Assembly: GCF_900156315.1 (NCBI RefSeq)
Contig: NZ_FTNI01000004.1
Coordinates: 248,001 to 312,000, forward strand
Direction of reading: 5' to 3'
Origin: Microbispora rosea
GTDB lineage: Bacteria; Actinomycetota; Actinomycetes; Streptosporangiales; Streptosporangiaceae
DNA: 64,000 bases
A program made the translations under genes and the position numbers. Positions 54,122 to 60,922 of the stretch are shown here, piece after piece. How positions within the stretch are numbered: the first letter of the stretch is position 1; every line of letters starts with the position of its first letter. Below the pieces are notes generated by a model, which saw only the letters and a list, made by a program, of their open reading frames with translations, did not search any database and was not told the origin of the DNA.

Positions 54122-54999
54122 GCGCCCGCGTGCTGTCCGGCAAGGAGCTCGCGGCGTCCATCCGGGCCGAGGCCGCCGAGCGGGCCGCCGCGCTCGCCGC
54201 GGACGGCAGGCCGCCGAAACTCGCGGTCGTCGTCGCCACGGCGGACGAGTCCAGCGCCTGGTACGTACGCTCGATCGCCCGCGCCGCCGAGAAAGCCGGC
54301 ATCGCCTGCGACATCGTCGACCTCGGGGCGGAGGCCGCCCCCGGCCTGATCCGCGACACGCTGACGGCGCTGAGCGCCGACGACGAGGTGCACGGGATCA
54401 TCCTCCAGACCCCGCTGCCGCAGGGCGCGAAGCTGGAGGACCTGGCCGGCGCGATCGCGTTCGAGAAGGACGTCGACGGCGCCAACCCGCTGTCGCTGGG
54501 CCGCCTGGCCGCGGGCCTGCCCGCGTTCGCTCCGGCGACCGCCGAGGCCGTCGTGGCGATCCTCGACCACCACGAGGTCGACCTGACCGGCCTCCACGTC
54601 GCCGTGGTCGGCCGCTCCACCGTGGTCGGCAAACCCGCCGCTCATCTCCTGCTCGACAGGAACGCCACCGTGACGGTCTGCCACTCCCGTACGCGGGAAC
54701 TGCCCGCTGTCACCTCCGTGGCCGACGTGGTCGTGGCCGCGGTCGGCCGCGCCGGACTGATCACGGCCGAGCACGTGCGGGCCGGGGCGGTGGTCGTGGA
54801 CGTCGGCACCAACCCCACCGAGGACGGCGGCCTGGTCGGCGACGTCGACGCGGTCGCGGTGGCGGACAAGGCGGGGGCGCTCACGCCCGTGCCCGGCGGG
54901 GTCGGCCCGGTCACCACCGCGCTGCTGCTGCGGCACACCGTGAATGCCGCCGTGAATGCCACCGGGAATGCCAGCGTGCAGGCCACCGGCCGCGGCTGA
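54118..54999 (+). CDS. folD: FolD-type methylene-THF dehydrogenase with catalytic Lys missing
   Basis: A 293-residue FolD. Present: SSAWYV, the Gln motif GIILQTPLPQG, KDVDGANPLSLGRL (Asp), and the NADP loop VVGRSTVVGKPAAHLLL. The catalytic motif, usually YVxxKxKA, reads YVRSIARAA: Tyr49 is kept, but the essential Lys position is Ile53. In studied FolD enzymes loss of this Lys abolishes cyclohydrolase activity. It overlaps fchA, so FolD may act as dehydrogenase only and FchA as cyclohydrolase. The tail repeats Asn/Ala/Thr (NAAVNATGNASVQATG). Confidence 0.88.
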   Translation: MSARVLSGKELAASIRAEAAERAAALAADGRPPKLAVVVATADESSAWYVRSIARAAEKAGIACDIVDLGAEAAPGLIRDTLTALSADDEVHGIILQTPLPQGAKLEDLAGAIAFEKDVDGANPLSLGRLAAGLPAFAPATAEAVVAILDHHEVDLTGLHVAVVGRSTVVGKPAAHLLLDRNATVTVCHSRTRELPAVTSVADVVVAAVGRAGLITAEHVRAGAVVVDVGTNPTEDGGLVGDVDAVAVADKAGALTPVPGGVGPVTTALLLRHTVNAAVNATGNASVQATGRG

Positions 55000-55027
55000 G
55001 CGCGCGCCCTGCCCCGGCCCCGCCCCG

Positions 55028-56317
55028 TCAGAGTGCCCCGTCCGGTACACCGGCCGGAACGACAGGTGGAGTCGATGACGGGGTGCGCGCCACCACCGGC
55101 GCTTTCCAGGCCACCGTCGCCAGCAGCGGCACCAGCAGCGCCAGCGTCCAGGCCAGCCCGAGCGCCTGTGCGACGCGGCCGACGAGCGCCGGAGCGAGCA
55201 GCATGGCGGAGTACGTCATGGTGGTGAGCCGGGCGACCGCGGCGGTCGCTCCCGTGCCGCCCTCCTCCGTGCCCGCGTGCCCGGCCGCGCTGAAGATCAG
55301 CGGCAGCGGTGTCGCCAGCCCGAGACCGGCGAGGGCGAACCCGGCGACCGCGAGGATCGGCGTGGGGGCCACGACCACCGCCGTCAGGCCGGCGGCCGCC
55401 AGCGCGGTGCCGCTTCGCACCAGGACGCGTGCCGGGTGCCGGGCGGACAACCGGTCGCCCACCAGCCGTCCGGCCGTCTGGCAGGCGGTGAAGGCGACGA
55501 GGCCCAGCGAGGCCACGCCCAGCGAGGCGCCGAGGTCCTCGTGCAGGAACACGCCGCTCCAGGTGATGACGGCCCCCTCGCAGGCCAGCACCGCCGCGCC
55601 CAGCGCGCCGAGGAGCAGGACGCGGCGTGTCCAGCCCGCCCGCCATCCTCGCCATCCTCGCCGTCCGGCGCCGTCGTCCGTACGCGTGGTCGAGGGCCCC
55701 GCGGAAGGCTCCTCGGCCGAGAGCCGCCCGCCCACCATCAGGACGACGGCCATCACGACCGCTCCTAGGATCAGGTAGTGCGTGGTGAGGGACATGCCCG
55801 CCTGCGCCGCGGCCCCACCGGTGAGCGACCCGGCCACGGAGCCGATGCTCCATGCCGCGTGACAGCCGTTCATGATGGGACGGTGCGCCGCCCGTTCGAC
55901 CATCACCGCCTGCGCGTTCATCGCCGTGTCGAGCAGCCCGTTCGCGGCGCCGACGAGCAGCATGGCCGCGGCCAGGTGGACGGGCCCGCCGGCGAGGCCC
56001 ACCCCGAGCAGGGCGAGGGGAAGCGCGACCGCGGCGATCCGCACGACCCACGCGCTGCCGATCCGCGCCGCGAGGCGCCCGGCGACCTGCGTGGCGGCGA
56101 GCGCCGCCACGCCGACCAGGGCGGTCAGGAGCCCGAGCAGCCCAGCCGTCAGTCCGTGATCCGTCTTCAGCGACGGCGTGCGGACCGCGAGCGAGGCGAT
56201 CAGCGCGCCGTTCACGGCGAACACCGCCGTCACCGCCGCGCGTGCCCGTCGCACGGCTCTCACCTCCCGGCCCTCTCGTCGTCGCTCCTGGCCGGCTTCC
56301 CGAGCCACTTCGGACAT
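55028..56317 (-). CDS. MFS transporter
   Basis: A 429-residue protein with 12 predicted helices in two halves joined by a charged loop (SAEEPSAGPSTTRTDDGAGRRG). The start of the second half has CEGAVITWSGVFLHEDLGAS, and a helix-5-like segment carries NGCHAAWSIGSVAGSLTGG, as in YbjJ-like fucose/MFS permeases. Substrate unknown. The start ATG 56317 (MSEVAREAGQERR) follows GGAAGGCGGGA. A long upstream in-frame extension to 56629 runs through the YciI promoter region and was rejected. It converges on folD. Confidence 0.85.
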   Translation of the reverse strand: MSEVAREAGQERRREGREVRAVRRARAAVTAVFAVNGALIASLAVRTPSLKTDHGLTAGLLGLLTALVGVAALAATQVAGRLAARIGSAWVVRIAAVALPLALLGVGLAGGPVHLAAAMLLVGAANGLLDTAMNAQAVMVERAAHRPIMNGCHAAWSIGSVAGSLTGGAAAQAGMSLTTHYLILGAVVMAVVLMVGGRLSAEEPSAGPSTTRTDDGAGRRGWRGWRAGWTRRVLLLGALGAAVLACEGAVITWSGVFLHEDLGASLGVASLGLVAFTACQTAGRLVGDRLSARHPARVLVRSGTALAAAGLTAVVVAPTPILAVAGFALAGLGLATPLPLIFSAAGHAGTEEGGTGATAAVARLTTMTYSAMLLAPALVGRVAQALGLAWTLALLVPLLATVAWKAPVVARTPSSTPPVVPAGVPDGAL

Positions 56318-56486
56318 GCGTCCCGCCTTCCCGTACGGCGCCTCCCGACGGGCGCCTCCCGGAAGGACGACGGCGCCGACGCGGATTTTCGACATCCGAG
56401 CGGGACCGGATGTCGATTTCGGAGACTCACCGCGTCGTAGAGGAGAGCGGCCGCGCGGGGCGGCCCGCGTCCGGAGGAGGAAGCCG

Positions 56487-56801
56487 ATGAAATACCTGCT
56501 GTTGATCTGCGTCGAGGAGTCGGTCGAAGTCACCCCCGAGCAGGCCGACCCCGAGCCGTGGATCGAGGAGACGGAGCGCCGCGGAGTGCGCCTCGACGGC
56601 CATCGCCTGTGCCCGGTCAGCGACGCCACGACGGTGCGAGCCGGACTGGTGACTCAGGGGCCGTTCGCCGAGACCAAGGAGCAGATCGGCGGGTTCGACA
56701 TCATCGAGTGCGCCGACCTGGACGAGGCCATCGAGATCGCCTCGAAGCATCCCGTGGCGTCGTTCGGCTCGATCGAGGTGAGGCCGTTCTGGCCGGAGTG
56801 A
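56487..56801 (+). CDS. YciI/DGPF-domain protein, sigma-factor partner
   Basis: A 104-residue ferredoxin-like fold protein: MKYLLLICVEESVEVTPEQ, TVRAGLVTQGPFAETKEQIGGF (the DGPF-type loop as QGPFAETKE) and HPVASFGSIEVRPFW. DGPF/YCII proteins are regularly encoded beside ECF42-type sigma factors, and here the stop overlaps the sigma gene start (GTGA). Its biochemical role is unknown; a signal-sensing role for the sigma factor is plausible. ATG follows GGAGGAGGAAG. Confidence 0.88.
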   Translation: MKYLLLICVEESVEVTPEQADPEPWIEETERRGVRLDGHRLCPVSDATTVRAGLVTQGPFAETKEQIGGFDIIECADLDEAIEIASKHPVASFGSIEVRPFWPE

Positions 56802-58042
56802 GCGGCGCCGACGTCACCCGGGTCGTCGAGGAGGCGTTCCGCGAGGAGTGGGGCCGCGTCGTCGCCACGCTCATCCGGCTGACCGGCGACTGGGACCTGG
56901 CAGAGGAGTGCGCCCAGGACGCCTTCGCCCAGGCACTCGCCCGCTGGCCCCGGGACGGCGTGCCGCGCCGCCCCGGGGCGTGGCTCACCACGGCGGCCCG
57001 CAACCGCGCGCTGGACCGGTTCCGCCGCGGCGCCACCGAGGCGGCACGGCTGCGCTCGATCGCGGCCACGCCGGCCGGTCCCGATCCGGAGCCGGTGGAG
57101 GAGGATCACGTGCCCGACGACCGGTTGCGCCTGATGTTCACCTGCTGTCACCCGGCCCTGCCGCTGGAGGCGCAGGTCGCCCTCACCCTCCGTACGCTCG
57201 CGGGGCTGACCACGGCCGAGATCGCCGCGGCCTTCATGGTGCCGGAGACGACCATGGCGCAGCGGCTGGTCAGGGCCAAGAAGAAGATCCGCAACGCCGG
57301 CATCCCCTACCGGGTGCCGCCCGCGCACCTACTGGCCGAGCGGACGGCGGGGGTGCTCGGCGTGCTGTACGTCCTGTTCACCGAGGGATACTCGGCCAGC
57401 GGCGGGCCGAGCCCCGCCCGGCCGGAGCTGACCGCCGAGGCCATCCGGCTGGCCCGGGTGCTCACCGGGCTGATGCCGGGCGAGCCCGAGGCGCAGGGGC
57501 TGCTCGCGCTGATGCTGCTGCAGGACTCACGGCGCGTGGCCCGGTTCGACGCGGCGGGCGACATCGTCACCTTGGAGTTCCAGGACCGCGCGCAGTGGGA
57601 CCACGACGAGATCGACGAGGGGCTGCGGCTGCTGGACGACGCGCTGGCGTGCCGCCGCCCCGGGCCCTACCAGGTGCAGGCCGCCATCGCCGCCTGTCAC
57701 GCCACCGCCCTCGACCCGGACGACACCGACTGGCCGCAGATCGCCGGTCTTTACGCGCAGCTCGCACGGCTGGCGCCGTCTCCGGTGGTCGAGTTGAACC
57801 GGGCGGTGGCCGTCGCGATGGCCGACGGCCCCCTCGCGGGTCTGCGGCTGGTCGACGAACTGCGGGCGGGCGGCGCGCTGGCCGGGCACCACCTGCTCGC
57901 CGCGACCCGTGCCGACCTGCTGCGCAGGCTGGGCCGTACGGCGGACGCGGCGCAGGCCTACGAGGAGGCCCTGGCGCTCGCGCCGACCGACGCGGAGCGC
58001 CGGTACCTCAGCCGCAGACGTGCCGAGACCGACGGGACCTGA
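56798..58042 (+). CDS. ECF42-type sigma factor with C-terminal extension
   Basis: A 414-residue RNA polymerase sigma factor. Region 2 is WDLAEECAQDAFAQALARWPRDG and GAWLTTAARNRALDRFRR; region 4 is LRTLAGLTTAEIAAAFMVPETTMAQRLVRAKKK (read as GLTTAEIAAAFMVP and TMAQRLVRAKKKI). The C-terminal 230 residues hold the DUF6596-like block ERTAGVLGVLYVLFTEGYS and TPR-like helices (YEEALALAPTDAERRYL). Such extended sigmas lack a classical anti-sigma and are thought to be controlled through this extension. GTG 56798 overlaps the YciI stop. Confidence 0.92.
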   Translation: MSGADVTRVVEEAFREEWGRVVATLIRLTGDWDLAEECAQDAFAQALARWPRDGVPRRPGAWLTTAARNRALDRFRRGATEAARLRSIAATPAGPDPEPVEEDHVPDDRLRLMFTCCHPALPLEAQVALTLRTLAGLTTAEIAAAFMVPETTMAQRLVRAKKKIRNAGIPYRVPPAHLLAERTAGVLGVLYVLFTEGYSASGGPSPARPELTAEAIRLARVLTGLMPGEPEAQGLLALMLLQDSRRVARFDAAGDIVTLEFQDRAQWDHDEIDEGLRLLDDALACRRPGPYQVQAAIAACHATALDPDDTDWPQIAGLYAQLARLAPSPVVELNRAVAVAMADGPLAGLRLVDELRAGGALAGHHLLAATRADLLRRLGRTADAAQAYEEALALAPTDAERRYLSRRRAETDGT

Positions 58043-58213
58043 CAGGCCGTGCGGCCCCTGCCGACCGGGCGCCTACCCCCGGTCGCTGGGGACCGTGCCC
58101 CAGAGACGGCCCGGCCGTGCGGGCCGACGCCTGTCCGGCGGTCGAGCCGTAGGCGTCCAGGGCGAGCGACACGCTGTGGGCGCCGGTGTGGGTGGCGAGG
58201 AAACGGCTCCTTC

Positions 58214-58235
58214 ACTTCGGAACGTGTTCCGAAGT
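58214..58235 (+). promoter_or_regulatory. Perfect palindrome upstream of the toxin-antitoxin genes
   Basis: ACTTCGGAAC and GTTCCGAAGT are perfect 10-base arms around GT, ending 10 bases before the antitoxin ATG. The position fits autorepression by the antitoxin or the complex. The rest of the gap 58043-58213 shows no gene. Confidence 0.75.
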
Positions 58236-58245
58236 ACTATGAGGC

Positions 58246-58707
58246 ATGACCATGCCCACTGTGCCGTTCTCCGACCTGTCGAAGCATTCGAAGCGCGTCG
58301 CCGAGACGGTCGAGCGTGTTCACCGCGTGCACATCAAGCGCCGCGACGGAGAGGACCTGTTCATCTCCACCGCCCGGCATGACCGGCAACGGGAGGAGAC
58401 CACCGAAGTCGCCGCCCGCATGGTCGCGGCGCTCCTCGCCGACGACGAGGGCATCCGTGCCGTGCTGCACGCCCTTCCCGTCGTATTTCCCTGGGTGCGG
58501 CACCTGAACGACGATGAGAAGCAGCAGTTCGTGCGGGACCTTGTCGACGCCACTCACGACGCGATCGATCTGGACGTTCACGCCACGCTGCACCGGGTCG
58601 TCGTCGAATGGCGGGCCACGGCCCGGATCCTGGCCGATCCGGCACTGACCGAACAGCTCACGCGCGCACTGCCGGACGAGGACCACGGCGAGGTGTTCGC
58701 GCCATGA
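58246..58707 (+). CDS. Phd/YefM-like antitoxin
   Basis: A 153-residue protein. The N-terminal part VPFSDLSKHSKRVAETVERV, then VHIKRRDGEDLFISTARHD, is the Phd/YefM DNA-binding fold (IPFxxLxxxxxxVxxxxxx, then (R/K)xDxEDLxL). The C-terminal half is helical and acidic (DDEKQQFVRDLVDATHDA) and would bind the toxin. It is followed by a RelE-like gene with ATGA overlap. A perfect palindrome lies just upstream. ATG 58246 or the ATG two codons later are both possible. Confidence 0.8.
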   Translation: MTMPTVPFSDLSKHSKRVAETVERVHRVHIKRRDGEDLFISTARHDRQREETTEVAARMVAALLADDEGIRAVLHALPVVFPWVRHLNDDEKQQFVRDLVDATHDAIDLDVHATLHRVVVEWRATARILADPALTEQLTRALPDEDHGEVFAP

Positions 58708-59060
58708 GCCCGAAGCGCGGCGACGCCGTGGCCCCGCCCGCCGTCGGCGACGAGTGGCATCTTCGGTTCGCCACCAGCGAGGCCGCCAAGGGCTGGAGCG
58801 ACCTCTGCGCCGAGGCTGCCGGGAACACTCAGCGCTGTTTCGAGGCGTTACGCGCGGACCCGTTGTCACAGAAGGACCCGGACCGGCAACACCGGCTTCG
58901 TGGCCGCCTGGCCACCGGCTCGCTCGGCGGCCGTGAGCACACCCAGTGGGAGTACGAGGTCACCGCGGGTGGTCGCGTTCGCTACCTGGTCGACGAGTCC
59001 CGGCGCACCGTCCATCTCGTCTACGCCTCCACACGCCACCCCAGGGACACCGACGTCTGA
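58704..59060 (+). CDS. RelE/ParE-like toxin
   Basis: A 118-residue basic protein with the RelE-like order: WHLRFATSEAAKGWSDLCAE (first strand and helix), RCFEALRADPLSQKD, RQHRLRGRLATGSLGGREHTQWEYEVT, then GGRVRYLVDESRRTVHLVYASTRHP (the C-terminal strands, with the YLVDESRRTVHLV pattern). Such toxins usually cut mRNA on the ribosome or poison gyrase; which one cannot be told. Codon 49 is TTA (58848-58850), rare here. It overlaps the antitoxin gene. The TA pair lies 175 bases before the amyloid-motif pair. Confidence 0.78.
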   Translation: MSPKRGDAVAPPAVGDEWHLRFATSEAAKGWSDLCAEAAGNTQRCFEALRADPLSQKDPDRQHRLRGRLATGSLGGREHTQWEYEVTAGGRVRYLVDESRRTVHLVYASTRHPRDTDV

Positions 59061-59087
59061 CGGCACCGTGCCCGACAGGTCAGGCGA

Positions 59088-59100
59088 ACCGCCGGGCGGT
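59088..59100 (+). terminator. Small hairpin after the toxin gene
   Basis: ACCGCC-G-GGCGGT forms a short GC hairpin about 28 bases after the toxin stop. It may weakly end the toxin-antitoxin transcript. The single-base loop is tight, so confidence is low. Confidence 0.35.
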
Positions 59101-59235
59101 GGCGCGCGGGAGCGATCGGCCGGCGGCGATCACAAGGCAGGCGCCGCAAGGTCCCGTCATCGTAAAGTGGAGGTGCCTCGTCGAGTTGCTCCAGAGACTG
59201 GGACGATCACCAATCGGTCCACCGGAAGGCGATTC

Positions 59236-59556
59236 ATGTCGATGCCGCACCGAAACCGCATCTGGATCTGGGTGGGACGGCTGACTTTCGGCCTCATCGT
59301 CATCGGGATCGTGGCGTACTTCTCAGCGGCCGGGCTCGACAAGGCCGACAAACTCGCCAGCGTCCTCGGTTTCCTTCTGGCGCTTGCCGCTCTGGTCGTG
59401 CCACACCTGTTCTCCGTCTCTTCCGGCGATGGTGGACGAGGCTCGACGTCATCCGCGGGGAATGCCTCGCACGGTCAGATCGACGCGCGTCACGCTCAAG
59501 GCGTGCAGATCAACCAGTCCGGCGGCAACACGCAGCACAACAACTTCGCGTCGTGA
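59236..59556 (+). CDS. Two-helix membrane protein with C-terminal amyloid-like motif
   Basis: A 106-residue protein with helices at about 9-31 (IWIWVGRLTFGLIVIGIVAY) and 40-60 (LASVLGFLLALAALVVPHLF), a Ser/Gly-rich linker, and a motif at residues 83-104 that begins DARHAQGVQINQ and ends GGNTQHNNF. With two helices both ends should be cytoplasmic, so the motif faces inside. The same 22-residue motif opens the next protein. The GVQI...GGNTQ..NF pattern resembles bacterial amyloid signalling (RHIM/PP-like) motifs. GGAAGG precedes the ATG. The motif's role in assembly is inferred. Confidence 0.8.
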   Translation: MSMPHRNRIWIWVGRLTFGLIVIGIVAYFSAAGLDKADKLASVLGFLLALAALVVPHLFSVSSGDGGRGSTSSAGNASHGQIDARHAQGVQINQSGGNTQHNNFAS

Positions 59557-59693
59557 TGCGTGAGCAGCACGAGGGGAACATCGGCGGGACCGCGTCCGGA
59601 ACGCCTCCGGAGGGCGGCCCCGGAGTGGACGCCCGTGACGCACGCGGCCTGCAGGTCAACCAGGGCTCGGGAAACTCGCAGGTCAACAACTTC
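59482..59693 (+). repeat. Duplicated 66-bp coding motif in adjacent genes
   Basis: Bases 59482-59547 and 59628-59693 each encode 22 residues of the amyloid-like motif. Both run GACGC..CGT.ACGC and end AACAACTTC, so similarity is visible in the DNA as well as the protein. One copy ends the first gene, the other is near the start of the second, 80 bases apart. This suggests duplication or strong co-selection of a matching pair. Confidence 0.85.
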
Positions 59694-60764
59694 GGGCAGC
59701 CGTCGCTAAAGGACGACCTTCGCAATCTGAACGTGCGCGATATCGAGAGCGCGTTCGACGAGTTCTGCAAGCGGGATCGCGGCAGACAGCTCTGGCTGTT
59801 GTCGGAATATCCGAGATCGGACGAGCTCCTCAACCTCATCTGCACGCGAGCCGGCTATGAGCAGTGCGCCGACCTCCTCTACGGCATGGCGGCCGATCGC
59901 CTGATGCAGCGGCTCGGACAACTCCAGCAGGAGCACAGGACCGAGGTTCTGAAACAGCTGGCCACGCGCTTGGCGGCGGACACCGAGGGAGCCCCCGCCC
60001 GCGTCAGGGAGTACGCCGCGGCCAGTCGCGGCCGGACCGCCCAGATGCTGGTCTACATGTCGCGACTGCACACCGGCCCTGAGCGAGGCCGCACCACGAC
60101 CACCGTCAGGCTGCTTCCCGGCCCGGGCTTCATCCTGGAGCTGCGGGACGACGCCGCCACGATCCTCCTGAAGTCACTTCTGTTTCGATACGGGCCCGCG
60201 GCTCCGGATGGAGGAAGACAGCTCATCGCGAGCCCGACCCAAGAGGCCCCCCGGTTGCTCGAGCAGTTGGTGACGCTGGACGCGGAACGAGTGACCGCGA
60301 TACTGATCCCGCTCGACGCCGCCATGATCGCGGCATGTCTCAGGCACATTCGGATGACGTTCGCCCGCCGGATACTGCACAAAGTGTCGGCCGACTACAC
60401 GGACAGATACGAGGAGATACTCGAAAAGCTGCCTCGGCCGATGGCGGCGGCCCTGCTCGGGCAGATGTCGCCGACGGCGAGATCCAGGGCGGGAGCGCTC
60501 GACGGCTGGACGACGGGTTGGCTGTGGATCGATGCCTGCCTGACTCTGCTCACGTATGCGGCTCCGATTCTGACCCGGCTCGCGGACAGGGGCGGCAGGC
60601 GTCTTCCCGCTACGGAAGTCCGGCACGAAGTCCACGAGATCTGGCGAGCGGCGACCTCGCACGCCGTGAAGGACGGTGACTACTACCGCAAGCAGCGCAA
60701 CCAGCTCGCCCTGTCGACAGTCGTACTCCTGCTGTCCCTGGTGGTCGCGATCGCGCTCCACTGA
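59556..60764 (+). CDS. Amyloid-motif protein with C-terminal membrane anchor, no known domain
   Basis: A 402-residue protein. Residues 25-46 carry the motif beginning DARDARGLQVNQ and ending GSGNSQVNNF, matching the end of the previous protein at 14 of 22 positions. Residues 50-380 are helical with no domain I recognise (DIESAFDEFCKRDRGRQLW, CADLLYGMAADRLMQRLG, KLPRPMAAALLGQMSP, GWLWIDACLTLLTYAAP). No Walker, NB-ARC, TIR or protease motif is seen. A single helix, NQLALSTVVLLLSLVVAIAL, ends the protein. ATG (or GTG three bases upstream) overlaps the previous stop, implying paired translation. Confidence 0.78.
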   Translation: MREQHEGNIGGTASGTPPEGGPGVDARDARGLQVNQGSGNSQVNNFGQPSLKDDLRNLNVRDIESAFDEFCKRDRGRQLWLLSEYPRSDELLNLICTRAGYEQCADLLYGMAADRLMQRLGQLQQEHRTEVLKQLATRLAADTEGAPARVREYAAASRGRTAQMLVYMSRLHTGPERGRTTTTVRLLPGPGFILELRDDAATILLKSLLFRYGPAAPDGGRQLIASPTQEAPRLLEQLVTLDAERVTAILIPLDAAMIAACLRHIRMTFARRILHKVSADYTDRYEEILEKLPRPMAAALLGQMSPTARSRAGALDGWTTGWLWIDACLTLLTYAAPILTRLADRGGRRLPATEVRHEVHEIWRAATSHAVKDGDYYRKQRNQLALSTVVLLLSLVVAIALH

Positions 60765-60922
60765 GCCCCGCACGGCCGTCTGTCGTTCTCACGCCACGGA
60801 CGCGGCCGCCAGGCCGGGAAGATCCGTCGTTCATGGGGTGGTCATGGTGGCGTCATGCCGTGGACGGAAGATCGGTTTGGAGATTGTCTACCTTCAGGCC
60901 CGTTATTGCTTGGAGGTACAAA

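Noticed and set aside
58043-58213. A third gene upstream of the antitoxin
   Set aside because: Frames here are extensions of the sigma-factor shadow frames, with no start plus ribosome-binding site.
59556-60764. NLR or TIR effector assignment for the second amyloid-motif gene
   Set aside because: No P-loop, NB-ARC, NACHT, TIR, protease or nuclease motif could be found by eye in residues 50-380.
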